This document shows, in pieces, positions 54,731-63,825 of a stretch of 64,000 bases of DNA. The stretch is taken from positions 62,001 to 126,000 of the forward strand of contig CAWJKP010000005.1 in the NCBI GenBank assembly GCA_963843465.1, read 5' to 3'. The DNA is from CAWJKP01 sp963843465 (GTDB lineage Bacteria; Planctomycetota; Planctomycetia; Pirellulales; Thermoguttaceae). Position 1 is the stretch's first letter, and every line of letters starts with the position of its first letter. The notes below the pieces were generated by a model. It was not told where the DNA came from, searched no databases, and saw only the letters and a list, made by a program, of their open reading frames with translations. Both the position numbers and the translations under genes were made by a program.

Positions 54731-56644
54731 CTATTTCTCGCTTTTGCCCAGCATAAAGCCTTTGAAGAACCAGCCGTTTTCCTCGGTCACGCCGAACGTC
54801 CCGCCCGGCGCCAGCGAGCGGCGGACGAACTCGTAATCCGGCATCTTACTGCCGTTGATCTCGGGCTTGCGGGGAGTTTTGCTCCTCTGGGGATTGAACC
54901 AGCGATTGAGGAGCCGGCCCAGGACGGTCTCGCTCTCGGGCATCTTGCCCTGCTGGATCAGCTCGTAGGTCGCCCGATATTCCTGGTCGCTGTGGGTGAA
55001 GGTCCGCACGCTGTACGGGCCCGGATAAAGCTTGCGGGTGACTTCGTCCACGATCCGGTAGTCAACGTCCTGGGCCAGCGTGTTGGCCGGGTTCCGCGGC
55101 GCGAGCACCTTGAGCAGGAAATCGTAGTGCGAGGCGATCAGCAGGTGTCCAAAGGCCACCGTCGACGTACCGTAGGGCAGCAGCTTCTCCTTTTCCTCGG
55201 ACTCTTCGTCCTCGTCCGTGTTGGGCTTCAGCAAGGGGGCTTTCCCCCGGGTGGACTTCGCCCGGGGCTTCTTCGGCCGGGGCACCGTCTCCCAGATGAT
55301 GGCGCCCCGATACTCGTGCCGCTTCACACCGCGGTTACTTTTGTTGTGGTTGAGCTTCTCCAGGGCCTTGGCGACCGCCTTGGGGTCTTTGGCCGGGATG
55401 GCGAACAGCAGCCGCTCGCTGGAAGTGGTGATCGGCAGCTTGTAGTCGGAGAGCACGGAGATGCGATCGCCGAGGAAGACGAACAACTCCTGGCGCAGGT
55501 CGATCTGGGGGCCGTCCGTGTCGGTGAGCATGCCCTTGAGCACGTCCTGCCACAACCCGGTTTCTCCCTTTTCTCCATACAGTTCGTCGTACAGCGGGCC
55601 GAAGTTGTCGAAGCCGTTGAGCAGGTCGAAGTAGATCACGCTATAGGTGGCCACGTCGCGGGGGACGAAGGGCTCGGGGGCGAACTGGGAGGCGTCCCGG
55701 TTGGGAAGCACGAAAAGCTTCATCGACTTCTGGAAGGGCTTGGGGGCGTAGACCGCCGTGCGGTGCAGCGCCTGGAAAGCGTCCAGATTGACGTGGATGA
55801 AGCCGCCCGCCGCCTGGAAGCCGTCCAGGCCCTGGTTCTTGAAGATCTCGATCCGCGTCTTGCCCCGCGTGGGTTTCCGTTCGGGGTTCTCCAACTGCGA
55901 GATCTGCATGTAGCCCAGCGGCTCGACGAACCAACGGATCTGCGGCGGCACGTCGCCGGCGTCCTTCTTGGCGCGGGCCATCACGTACTGGAAGCCCGTC
56001 ACCTCGGCCAGCGTGCCCCCCGGCTCTCCGGCGGCGTGGGTGAGGATGAACTGGAGCACGCCGGCGTCGTCGCAAGCGACGAAGAGCATGGCGGTCTGCA
56101 CATAGAGCATCACCCGCTTGTCGGGCTGGGTGAAGGCCAGGACCGGCACGCCGGCGACGGCGGTCTGCGCGGGCCGCGCCCCGGCCTTGAGCTGGTTGGC
56201 CTTGACCTTTTGGAGAAGTTGCGTCGCCTGCGGCTGGTGGCCGGTGATGTCGATCAGCAGAGCGGACGAAAATTTCTGCGGGCTCAGCAGAATCTTGGCG
56301 ACACTCATCTCCCCACTGGGTACCCCCCGAAGATCGTCAAGGTTGATCCCCAGGCTGTTGATGAACTTCGACCAGCGGCCCTGCATCTGCCGCCGCAAGT
56401 CGGTCGAGAAGGGCTGCATCACCGGATCTCGGAGGGTCTTGCCCAGGTCGGTCTGGCCCCAGAGGTCGTCCAGATTCTTGCTGTCGGGGATCGAGACGAA
56501 GGACTTGGTGATGCTGGGCAGCATGGACTCCATGGGAGGCATGGGCGGTGCCGCCCGCATCAAGGAAGTCCAGAGGCAGACCCAACAACAGGTGGTCAAC
56601 GACAAGGGCCCAATCGAGATCCGCGGCACGGCAGGACTCCTCAT
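54731..56644 (-). CDS. Hypothetical secreted or periplasmic protein
   Basis: A 637-aa protein with an N-terminal hydrophobic segment (ISIGPLSLTTCCWVCLWTSLM), then a soluble region with no recognised catalytic motif. It contains repeated structural phrases such as MLYVQTAMLFVACDDAG and ELFVFLGDRISVLSDYKLPI, and an acidic stretch NTDEDEESEEKEK. Start ATG 56644 (MRSPAVPR) is preferred; the longer in-frame extension to 56788 crosses an R1-like repeat. It is divergent from the HD-domain gene at 56799. I do not recognise the family beyond planctomycete-style secreted proteins. Confidence 0.65.
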   Translation of the reverse strand: MRSPAVPRISIGPLSLTTCCWVCLWTSLMRAAPPMPPMESMLPSITKSFVSIPDSKNLDDLWGQTDLGKTLRDPVMQPFSTDLRRQMQGRWSKFINSLGINLDDLRGVPSGEMSVAKILLSPQKFSSALLIDITGHQPQATQLLQKVKANQLKAGARPAQTAVAGVPVLAFTQPDKRVMLYVQTAMLFVACDDAGVLQFILTHAAGEPGGTLAEVTGFQYVMARAKKDAGDVPPQIRWFVEPLGYMQISQLENPERKPTRGKTRIEIFKNQGLDGFQAAGGFIHVNLDAFQALHRTAVYAPKPFQKSMKLFVLPNRDASQFAPEPFVPRDVATYSVIYFDLLNGFDNFGPLYDELYGEKGETGLWQDVLKGMLTDTDGPQIDLRQELFVFLGDRISVLSDYKLPITTSSERLLFAIPAKDPKAVAKALEKLNHNKSNRGVKRHEYRGAIIWETVPRPKKPRAKSTRGKAPLLKPNTDEDEESEEKEKLLPYGTSTVAFGHLLIASHYDFLLKVLAPRNPANTLAQDVDYRIVDEVTRKLYPGPYSVRTFTHSDQEYRATYELIQQGKMPESETVLGRLLNRWFNPQRSKTPRKPEINGSKMPDYEFVRRSLAPGGTFGVTEENGWFFKGFMLGKSEK

Positions 56645-56720
56645 ACGGTCGAAATTCCCATCGTTGAGAGTGAGTAGTGTGTGAGTGTAACGGGCCCCGT
56701 CGAATTTCGCCAGACCGATG

Positions 56721-56756
56721 CCCCTTCCCCTCTCCCTCCGGAAGAGGGTGAGGCGG
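56721..56756. repeat. Degenerate R1 repeat
   Basis: ccccttcccctctccctccg then gaagagggtgaggcggg, between the divergent starts at 56644 and 56799. Confidence 0.7.
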
Positions 56757-56798
56757 GCTCTATAGACGTCCTTGTGCCCGCCCGGCATAATTCCCCTT

Positions 56799-58199
56799 AT
56801 GCAATACTTCCAGAGCGAGAGTCTTAGTCACGACGCCATCCACGGATACATCCCCTTTACCTCGCCGGGGGGACTCCCGCCGGGCGAGGTCTCCGAGCGC
56901 CAGATCATCGACCACCCTTGGATCCAAAGGCTCCGCCAAATCCATCAGCTTCAGACCGCCTGGTGGGTCTTCCCCACCGCCGAGCACACCCGCTTTCAGC
57001 ACGTGCTGGGCGCGATGCACCTGGCCGGCCGGGCGGCGGTCGGGCTCTATCCGAGCCTCCGGGAGGTCTGCCCCGACGTGCCCAGCCTCGGCTACGTGGA
57101 AACGCTGTTGCGGCTGGCCGCTTTGCTGCACAACGTCGGCCACGGACCGTTCGGCCACTTCTTCGATCAGCACTACCTGGCCGCTTACGGTCTGACCCAC
57201 GAAACCCTGGGCGTGGAGATCATCCGCCGCGACCTGGCCGGCCTGTTGGCGCGGATCCGCCGCAATCCCCATAGCGGCCTGGAGGCCGGGGAAACGCTGG
57301 ATCCCGAGCAGATCGCCACGCTCATTGTCCGGCCCAAGGAGGGCGACGACGAGCAGATCCCGCGCTGGCTGCGCTTCCTGCGGAGCCTTTTCAGCGGCCT
57401 GTATACGGTCGACAACATGGACTTCGTGCTCCGCGACGCCTACATGTCGGGCTACAGCACCCGGGCCTTCGATCTCGACCGCCTGCTGCACTACACCGTC
57501 TTCACGCCCAAGGGGTTGACCATCCACGAGCGGGGCCTCTCCGCCCTGGTCCGTTTCATCAGCGTCCGCGCCGACTTGTTTCGGGCGATCTACTTTCATC
57601 GCACCGTCCGGGCCATCGACCTCTCCCTGCAAGACATCTTCCTGGACAGCAAGAGCCTGCTTTTCCCGGGCGACCCCCGCCAACACCTGGACGACTACCA
57701 GCAGCTCACCGAGTGGTCGCTGCTGGTCCAGGTGGCCGGCTGGCACCGCAGTCCGCAAGCGGAGGTTCGCGAGTTGGGCCAGCGGTGGCGGCAGTTCCTC
57801 GAGCGCAAGATCCGCTGGAAGATGGCCTGCGAGCGGACGATCTTCTTCAAGCCCGGCCAGGCGGAGGAGGCGAGCATCTTCAGCAGCGAGGCGCTCTTCG
57901 AGGCGGCGGTCCGCAGCCGTCTGCCCGCGGCGTTGGCGAAGCTGCCCTTGCGGTTCGACCCGCCGCGGCACGTCCACCGTCCCGGATCGCACGCCCCGGC
58001 CTCGGGCCAGAATTTCCTCTTCGATCCTGCGACGGAACAGATCCGCAGCCTCGACGCGCGGGAGATGTTCCGCCAGATCCCCATGAGCTACCGCATCTGC
58101 CGGATCTATGCCGAAGACGCCCGGCACAACGCCGCGCTGGCCGCCGCCATGGACAGTTTGCTGGGCGAGACGGGGGTGGATGACGTGACCAATATGTAA
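56799..58199 (+). CDS. HD-domain phosphohydrolase-like protein with HD changed to HN
   Basis: A 466-aa protein of the SAMHD1/dGTPase-like HD superfamily, which usually hydrolyses deoxynucleoside triphosphates. Seen: first metal His in AEHTRFQHVLGAM, then LLHNVGHGPFGH, where the normal HD pair reads HN, and VDNMDFVLRDA, which keeps the later Asp. The Asp to Asn change would be expected to disrupt the metal site, so the protein may be inactive or bind metal differently. ATG 56799 (MQYFQSESLSHDAIHG) has no obvious Shine-Dalgarno; TTG 56772 is possible. Confidence 0.8.
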   Translation: MQYFQSESLSHDAIHGYIPFTSPGGLPPGEVSERQIIDHPWIQRLRQIHQLQTAWWVFPTAEHTRFQHVLGAMHLAGRAAVGLYPSLREVCPDVPSLGYVETLLRLAALLHNVGHGPFGHFFDQHYLAAYGLTHETLGVEIIRRDLAGLLARIRRNPHSGLEAGETLDPEQIATLIVRPKEGDDEQIPRWLRFLRSLFSGLYTVDNMDFVLRDAYMSGYSTRAFDLDRLLHYTVFTPKGLTIHERGLSALVRFISVRADLFRAIYFHRTVRAIDLSLQDIFLDSKSLLFPGDPRQHLDDYQQLTEWSLLVQVAGWHRSPQAEVRELGQRWRQFLERKIRWKMACERTIFFKPGQAEEASIFSSEALFEAAVRSRLPAALAKLPLRFDPPRHVHRPGSHAPASGQNFLFDPATEQIRSLDAREMFRQIPMSYRICRIYAEDARHNAALAAAMDSLLGETGVDDVTNM

Positions 58200-58203
58200 G
58201 CCT

Positions 58204-58258
58204 CGTACTCGTCACGCTCCGCGTGACGCACACCCTCACGCGGAGCGTGAGGAGTACC
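58204..58258. repeat. R3 repeat
   Basis: gtactcgtcacgctccgcgtga and inverse tcacgcggagcgtgaggagta between the HD gene and the next gene. Confidence 0.92.
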
Positions 58259-58274
58259 TGCTTGGGAGAGTTGC

Positions 58275-59009
58275 ATGGGAACCTTGGGAGGACTGATCAT
58301 CCTGCTGCAGGTGATTTGCGCGGTCCACGCCCTGAGGAGCGGGCGGGGTGGCCAGTGGATCTGGATCATTGTTTTCGTCCCCCTGGTGGGCTGCGTGGTC
58401 TACTTCGTGGTCGAGGTGCTTCCCGGCCTGAGAGGAAGCCAGGCGGTTCGCCGGGTGGGAGCGGACCTGGTCTCGATCATCGATCCGGGCCGCAACCTGC
58501 GAGAGCTCGAGGAAGCGGTCGAGATTTCGGACACGGTGAAGAACCGGCAGATGCTCGCCCGGGGATACGTGGCCGCCAAACGCTATCCCGAGGCCGTCGG
58601 GCAGTACGAGCGATGCCTCCAGGGGGTCTTCAAGGACGACGCCTGTACGATGCTCGAGCTGGCCTACGTCCACTTCCTCAACCACGACTACGGCCAGGCG
58701 AAACAGTCCATCGGGCAGTTGAAGGCCCTGCACCCCGGCTTCCGGCCCGCCGAGCGGAACCTGCTTACCGCCCGCACCCTGGAAGAGTCGGGCGATATCG
58801 AGGGCGCGCTGGCGGAATACGAGGGCATGGTGCGGACTTCCTCGGGCGAGGAGACCCGCTGCCGCTACGCGCTGCTCTTGGAGCGGGCCGGCCAGGCGGA
58901 AAAGGCCCAGCAGATCTTTCGGGAGATCGTCGCTCGTGCCCGCCGTTCGCCTCGCTACTATCGCCGCGCCCAGAAGCCCTGGATCAATACGGCCCGGCAG
59001 CGACTGTGA
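58275..59009 (+). CDS. Membrane protein with PLDc_N-like segment and TPR repeats
   Basis: A 244-aa protein. The N-terminus has two membrane segments (residues 3-20 and 28-50; GQWIWIIVFVPLVGCVVYFV resembles the phospholipase-D N-terminal membrane region). The remainder forms about four TPR-like helix pairs (for example MLARGYVAAKRYPEAVGQYERCL, LELAYVHFLNHDYGQAKQSI). It probably serves as a membrane-tethered protein-protein interaction scaffold. ATG 58275 follows gcttgggagagttgc. It lies directly upstream of purB. Confidence 0.75.
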   Translation: MGTLGGLIILLQVICAVHALRSGRGGQWIWIIVFVPLVGCVVYFVVEVLPGLRGSQAVRRVGADLVSIIDPGRNLRELEEAVEISDTVKNRQMLARGYVAAKRYPEAVGQYERCLQGVFKDDACTMLELAYVHFLNHDYGQAKQSIGQLKALHPGFRPAERNLLTARTLEESGDIEGALAEYEGMVRTSSGEETRCRYALLLERAGQAEKAQQIFREIVARARRSPRYYRRAQKPWINTARQRL

Positions 59010-59011
59010 CG

Positions 59012-59046
59012 ATCTCAAATCCAAAATCTCAAATCCAAAATCCAAA
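59012..59046. repeat. caaatctc/ccaaaat tandem repeat abutting purB start
   Basis: tctcaaatccaaaatctcaa and ccaaaatccaaa units run directly into the ATG at 59047. Confidence 0.9.
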
Positions 59047-60470
59047 ATGGACCATTCCCTCTACGACAACCCGCTGATTACCCGCTACGCTTCCCGCGAC
59101 ATGAGCCGGCTTTGGGGCCCGCAACGCAAGTTCAGCACCTGGCGGCGGCTCTGGGTGGCCTTGGCCGAAGCCGAGGCGGAATTGGGTCTGCCCATCACGC
59201 CCGAACAGATCGACGAGCTTCGGGCCCACGTCGACGACATCGACTTTGCCGCCGCCGAGCGGTACGAGAAGCGGCTGCGGCACGACGTGATGGCCCACGT
59301 CCATGCCTATGGCGATCAGTGTCCCAAGGCCCGGCCGATCATCCACCTGGGCGCCACAAGCTGCTACGTGACCGACAACACGGACCTGATCCTCTTGCGC
59401 GAGGCGCTGGCCCTGGTCCGCGACCGCCTGGTGGCGATGATCGACCAGCTCGGCCGCTTCGCCCGGCAGTATCGCGAGCTGGCCTGCCTGGCCTTCACCC
59501 ACCTCCAGCCGGCCCAGCCGACCACGGTCGGCAAGCGGGCCTGCCTCTGGGCCTACGACCTGGTGCTCGACCTGGAGGAGATCGAACACCGCAGCGAGGC
59601 CCTTTGCGCTGGGCTCCAAGGGCACGACGGGCACGCAGGCCAGCTTCCTCGAGCTGTTCCAGGGCGACCACGCCAAGGTCCGCCTGCTGGAAGAGCGGAT
59701 CGCCGAGAAGATCGGCTTCGCGCAGCTACGCCGTCACGGGCCAGACCTATCCGCGGAAGATCGACTCGCAGGTCCTGGCCGTGCTCTCCGGCGTCGCCCA
59801 AAGCGCGCACAAGATGGCCACCGACTTGCGGATCCTCCAGCACCGCAAGGAGATCGAAGAGCCCTTCGAGGACGAGCAGGTCGGCTCCTCGGCGATGGCC
59901 TACAAGCGGAACCCCATGCGGTGCGAGCGGATCTGCTCGCTGGCGAGGTTCGTCATCAGTCTGGAATCCAACGCGGCGATGACCGCGGCCACGCAATGGC
60001 TCGAGCGGACCCTGGACGACAGCGCCAACCGCCGGCTCGTGCTGCCGCAGTCGTTCCTGGCCACCGACGCCCTGTTGATCCTGGCCCAGAATGTGGCCCG
60101 GGGACTGGTGGTCTACCCGCAGGTGATCGCCAAGGGTCTGGAGGCGGAGCTGCCCTTCATGGCCACGGAAAACCTTCTCATGGCCGCCGTGGCCGCCGGC
60201 GGCGACCGGCAGGATCTGCACGAGCGGATCCGCCGTCACAGCCAGGCGGCCGCGGCCGTGGTCAAGGGGGAAGGCGGACGCAACGATCTCCTGGACCGCC
60301 TGGCGGCCGATCCGGCCTTCGCCGGGGTCGATCTACGGTCAGCGCTCGATCCGGTCCGGTTCGTGGGCCGCGCCCCGCAACAGGTCGACGAGTTCCTGGC
60401 CGACGTGGTCGAGCTGATCCGGAAGAAGTATCCGCAGGCGGTGGGGATGGAAGGTGAAGTGAGCGTGTAG
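59047..60470 (+). CDS. purB: Adenylosuccinate lyase, two frame breaks (about 59608 and 59720)
   Basis: Purine-synthesis enzyme cleaving SAICAR and adenylosuccinate. First frame: PLITRYASRDMSRLWGPQRK, VMAHVHAYGDQCP, HLGATSCYVTDNTDLI, FTHLQPAQPTTVGKR. Second frame (59609-59720): LGSKGTTGTQASFLELFQGDHA. Third frame: SYAVTGQTYPRKID, then the flexible signature loop VGSSAMAYKRNPMRCE with the catalytic Ser. Adding one GC at tttgcgctgg and one at ttcgcgcagc joins all three exactly, with the spacing seen in the family. ATG 59047 abuts a repeat and has no Shine-Dalgarno. purB is normally essential, which argues for sequence error rather than decay. Confidence 0.88.
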
Positions 60471-60472
60471 GG

Positions 60473-60532
60473 GCGAGTTGCGAGTGGCGAGTGAGGAGTG
60501 GCGAGTTAGCCCCGGCGGCCACGCCGGCTGCG
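60473..60532. repeat. gagtggc-type tandem repeat followed by R2 fragment
   Basis: cgagttgcgagtggcgagtg units then gttagccccggcggccacgccggctg; no gene between 60471 and 60653. Confidence 0.85.
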
Positions 60533-60653
60533 AGCGAGTGGTCAGAAGTCCGAGCCGCGCCGTGCCGGCCCGGATGTGTGTTCCACAGACGCCGGCCACC
60601 CCTTGGAAATCAGCGGTTGTCAACGATTCCTCTTTTCAGAGCGAGGATCCAGA

Positions 60654-61184
60654 ATGTTCTTGAGGGTATCGTTCGTTCTTCTGGTTCTGTCGGTTTCGGC
60701 ACCCGCACGTGCCGGAATTGAGACGCTAAATGGAACCGAGGTCGAGTTCTGGGACAGGTGCAGCGTCGTCTACGGCAATATTGCCTCGATCAGGGACGTC
60801 ACGGATTACGGAACAAGCGCGAAAGTAACCGTAGACGTACGCGCCGTCGTGACAGGCACGTTTGACCCGATGCGGGACCCTGAAGTCGCCGTCCGCGTTC
60901 ACTTCATGGGACAGGAAGACACAATCCGCGAGTTGCCGCCCGTCAAGTCCCACGTCCTTGTTGTCATCGAGAAGCGACCTAACGGAGAATACAGGATTGG
61001 GAATTGCTTTTTTGCGTTCATGCCGCATTACGGATCGCCGATCGCAGCCGTCAAGGGCTTCGACGAAAAGGAAGTCCAAGAGATGATTCTGCGCTTGCGG
61101 ACACTCCGAAAGTTCAAGGGAAACTCGCAGGAAGCCGTCAAACAAGGAGTGGAGCTCTACCCGCAACAGCGATCGTCGGAGTGA
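60654..61184 (+). CDS. Hypothetical secreted protein
   Basis: A 176-aa protein. ATG 60654 begins a clear signal peptide (MFLRVSFVLLVLSVSAPARAG, cleavage probably after ARA). The mature part is beta-rich (VTVDVRAVVTGTF, VAVRVHFMGQED, HVLVVIEKRPNGEYRIGN) with two Cys (DRCSV, GNCFF). Composition is less GC-biased than the neighbours. No family recognised. Confidence 0.7.
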   Translation: MFLRVSFVLLVLSVSAPARAGIETLNGTEVEFWDRCSVVYGNIASIRDVTDYGTSAKVTVDVRAVVTGTFDPMRDPEVAVRVHFMGQEDTIRELPPVKSHVLVVIEKRPNGEYRIGNCFFAFMPHYGSPIAAVKGFDEKEVQEMILRLRTLRKFKGNSQEAVKQGVELYPQQRSSE

Positions 61185-61309
61185 CAGGTGCAGGCTGGCA
61201 CCGTTGAAGCAAACAGTTTCCTGGGCGCCACGGCTGGTTTGCCCGCCCGCGTGCTCCGGTCGCTGTTGCGCGGGCGGTTAGCCCGGATTATTACGGAGGC
61301 GGGTTCTCC

Positions 61310-61951
61310 ATGAGGGAAAGGGGCAACGAAACGCGGCAAGAGGATGACGCCACACCGGATCGCGACAAGGCAAAGGCTGCGATCAAGCGTTGGCTGGACG
61401 AAGCCGTCGGCCTGGACGAGGCCAAGAAGGCCAATTATCAGGCGGCGGCGGAAAAGGTTATTGGCGCGATGGGGCCGGCGGCGCTGAAGCGATGGAACGA
61501 GAACGTGCAGTCAATCACGTTCTATCCAGATACAGAAAGCATTAAACGCTTCTTGCGTCGTAAGCAGCCGCACTTAGTGAATGTCTCGGGGATTCGCGGA
61601 CTCTGTATTCGCGATCGCAGCCACCCCTATCTTTGCCACTTGCACCTGAACGGAGGCGACGACACTGGCGACGCGAGCCCGCTGAAAACGAGCAACCTTT
61701 ATGCGCATGAGTTTGCGCACGCGATTGATTGGGGCCGCCAAGACTTCGGCCCGCTGTCAATGAACAGAGCCTGGCGAGAGATAAGTCCCGCGGAAAAGAG
61801 ACAGGTCCATCGATGGCTCGATATTCCGGATCAAGATCCCGGCGACGACTTCGCCTACTTTGCGATTGCAGCGTGGAATTATCCAGAAGACGCCCGCCGT
61901 CATTACCCGGAATGCTGGGCGTTTTGGTCCAATCGCGGATTGCTGTCCTGA
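61310..61951 (+). CDS. Predicted zincin-like protein
   Basis: A 213-aa protein with NLYAHEFAHAIDWGRQDFGP near residues 124-143, an HExxH zinc motif; a possible third ligand lies in DDFAYFAIAAW (about 180-195). This layout resembles toxin-type zincins (anthrax lethal-factor-like) and HExxH peptidases, but overall similarity is not established. No signal peptide. Start ATG 61310 follows ttacggaggcgggttctcc, a strong ribosome binding site. AT content is higher than that of its neighbours. Function inferred only from the motif. Confidence 0.65.
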   Translation: MRERGNETRQEDDATPDRDKAKAAIKRWLDEAVGLDEAKKANYQAAAEKVIGAMGPAALKRWNENVQSITFYPDTESIKRFLRRKQPHLVNVSGIRGLCIRDRSHPYLCHLHLNGGDDTGDASPLKTSNLYAHEFAHAIDWGRQDFGPLSMNRAWREISPAEKRQVHRWLDIPDQDPGDDFAYFAIAAWNYPEDARRHYPECWAFWSNRGLLS

Positions 61952-62109
61952 CTTACGGCAAGTCGATGACGCTCGGCTTTGTAACGTTTGGCTGCTTCCA
62001 GGTCGAACGTATCGACATGAATGATCTCAGTGTCCGTTTCGATGTTGAAGGAGTCCATCGGCACCTTGCCGGGATTAACATTCTCGAAGCTCTCGTCTGA
62101 ATCGCTCAT
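61903..62109 (-). CDS. Small hypothetical protein
   Basis: A 68-aa protein (MSDSDESFENVNPGKVPMDSF...FDLEAAKRYKAERHRLAVS). ATG 62109 has an aaggtgg ribosome binding site five bases upstream. It overlaps the end of the opposite-strand zincin gene by 49 bases, which lowers confidence. No family recognised. Confidence 0.5.
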   Translation of the reverse strand: MSDSDESFENVNPGKVPMDSFNIETDTEIIHVDTFDLEAAKRYKAERHRLAVSQDSNPRLDQNAQHSG

Positions 62110-62233
62110 GGCAACCACCTTGGAGAGTTACCGAGCCGCATTACCTCACCTACGCTGATTATCGGCGTCCCAGCCGCAACAGTCAAGCGCGATCCACCGA
62201 TAACCCTTTGGCGGTGGGAAAAGCGAGGACCGG

Positions 62234-62707
62234 CTAACTCCGGGCGCGGCACGTCGCGCACAGTCCGGTGACGAACATCCGATGGCCCAGCACGGTGAAG
62301 TCGTGCTGGGCGGCCACCGCGTCGCGGAGCGTTTCCAGGGCGTCGCTGTGGAACTCGATCAGGGCGTTGCAGGACTGGCAGTAGAGATGATCGTGGCTGG
62401 GATAGCCGTAATCGTGCTCGTAGACGCTGCGGCCGTCCAAGGTCATCTTCCGCAGCATACCCGCCTCGACCAACTCGCCCAAGGTGCGATAGATGGTCGG
62501 GCGGCTGAGCTTGCGCCGGGCCAGCGAGCCCCGCAGGTGGGTCATCAGCTCGTCGGCGTCGAAATGATCGTGGTGGCTGAAGACCTGTTGAACGATCTGC
62601 TGGCGCTGCCGGGTGAGCCGCTTCTGGCGGGCCGCCAAGAACTGCCGGAATCGCTCCACCGGCGACAGCTTGACCTGGACCAAGGGCAGCGAAAACTCGT
62701 CCGACAT
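62234..62707 (-). CDS. Fur-family metal-responsive repressor
   Basis: A 157-aa regulator. Winged-helix DNA-binding part: HFDADELMTHLRG...RKLSRPTIYRTLGELVEAGML. Metal and dimer part: HDHLYCQSCNALIEFHSD with the CxxC site, and the second CxxC near the end (GLCATCRARS). Both Cys pairs suggest a structural zinc. Whether it senses Fe, Zn, Mn or peroxide cannot be told. ATG 62707 (MSDEFSLPLVQVKL) lies eight bases beyond the restored flgM stop. Confidence 0.88.
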   Translation of the reverse strand: MSDEFSLPLVQVKLSPVERFRQFLAARQKRLTRQRQQIVQQVFSHHDHFDADELMTHLRGSLARRKLSRPTIYRTLGELVEAGMLRKMTLDGRSVYEHDYGYPSHDHLYCQSCNALIEFHSDALETLRDAVAAQHDFTVLGHRMFVTGLCATCRARS

Positions 62708-62715
62708 CGCCGGGC

Positions 62716-62992
62716 CTAGCCGATCTCGTCCAGCAGCCGGCCCAAGGCAACATCGAGCTTCTGCGGCGTCTCGTAAGTCCCCTCGGCGATCTGCGCGGAT
62801 CTGCTGGACGCGATCCATCCGCATGTCGGGCACCTGGCCGACCTGATCGACCGCGCGAGCGGCGTCGGAAATGCTCAACTCATCCTGGATCGGGTTGGCG
62901 CCGCTTGGGGCCGGGGTCTCTGAAACCCGCGACGTGTGCGGGGCATTGAGCGGCTGCGCGCCATGAACCTGGGCCGGACCGAAAACTTGCAT
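62716..62992 (-). CDS. flgM: Anti-sigma-28 factor FlgM, frame break near 62795
   Basis: About 90 aa. Features: an N-terminal disordered part, then DELSISDAARAVDQVGQVPDMRMDRVQQIRA, which fits FlgM, the protein that holds back flagellar sigma factor FliA until the hook is built. The frame changes at atccgcgcagatc; adding one GC continues as QIAEGTYETPQKLDVALGRLLDEIG and a TAG at 62716-62718, the normal FlgM C-terminus (sigma-28-binding helices). fliA is not in the window. Upstream of fur with eight bases between. Confidence 0.82.
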
Positions 62993-63030
62993 CCTTCTTC
63001 TCCCTCACGAAACCTTCCGTCCTGGGAACT

Positions 63031-63177
63031 CTACCTCACCCGCGCTTTGACGGCGGCCGCTAGATGGCCCGCCGCTCGGTCCGTGCCGGGGATGTGAATG
63101 AAGGCATCCCTTTCATCGACCGGCGCCGGCGGCGGATTGAACCAAACCCGCCGCGCCCTAGTCGTAGCGAAACGCAT
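63031..63177 (-). CDS. Small hypothetical protein upstream of flgM
   Basis: A 48-aa protein (MRFATTRARRVWFNPPPAPVDERDAF...). ATG 63177 has an excellent ribosome binding site (aaaggagg, nine bases upstream). It lies 38 bases before flgM on the same strand and probably shares its transcript. No family recognised; slightly basic N-terminus, no membrane segment. Confidence 0.6.
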   Translation of the reverse strand: MRFATTRARRVWFNPPPAPVDERDAFIHIPGTDRAAGHLAAAVKARVR

Positions 63178-63595
63178 CGGTTCGCCTCCTTTAGCGGCTG
63201 TGCCTGGCAGGCGACGGACGCGGGAAAAACGTGGCGTCCAAGCCACAACGGCCCGGTGAGTTTGTGCCATGCACGTCGCCCAAAGGCGACCTTGTGGATC
63301 GCACGCAACTTTCTCCCGGCCCCAATCGCTCCATTATTGCACGCCACCGGCCCAGCAGCCAAGTCGATTCCTGCGGCTGCTGAACACCTGTTCCTGATAC
63401 GACGGCGGGGAGGCCGCGGTTCGGGACTCTCCGGTCGCGGATTGTAGGCAGTTGCCGCGAAACAGGCAAGATCGACAAGACGAACCTTGAACCGGCAGAG
63501 GGTGTCTCTCGTAGGAAAGGCGCAACCAGACGCGGATTCGGCCGAAGGCGCGATCGCGTCCGGGGCGGACAGCCTGCCAATGGGGGAGCACCAGG
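63178..63595. other. Intergenic region, no gene recognised
   Basis: Open frames here lack ribosome binding sites or recognisable motifs. Probably holds the promoter for the small gene-flgM-fur transcript and for the gene at 63596, but I see no clear -35/-10 pair. Confidence 0.4.
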
Positions 63596-63802
63596 ATGAG
63601 CGATAAGCACCAGACGAGCGATCGCCCCGGAAAGACGGATTACCGCCAGAACGATCTCGTGGACTTCGAGTCCCGAGCTTACCGGCGCTTCAGTCGCCGT
63701 ATCAATCGCCAATTGGCAAGGCTGGTCGGCCGCTGGGCCCATCTGGCCGCTCCCAACGCGCTTCGCAACGCCGCAAAGCGGAGCAATCAGCTCGGTTCGT
63801 AG
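63596..63802 (+). CDS. Small basic hypothetical protein
   Basis: A 68-aa protein rich in Arg, Gln and Lys: RRFSRRINRQLARLVGRWAHLAAPNALRNAAKR near the end suggests an amphipathic helix. ATG 63596 has a weak gggggag ribosome binding site. No family recognised. Confidence 0.5.
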   Translation: MSDKHQTSDRPGKTDYRQNDLVDFESRAYRRFSRRINRQLARLVGRWAHLAAPNALRNAAKRSNQLGS

Positions 63803-63825
63803 AACGCCTTTCGACCGGGCCGATC

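Noticed and set aside
61194..61212. TGGCACCGTTGAAGC as a sigma-54 promoter for the zincin gene
   Set aside because: GG-N10-GC spacing is right but the -12 block reads GAAGC rather than TTGC; too weak to claim.
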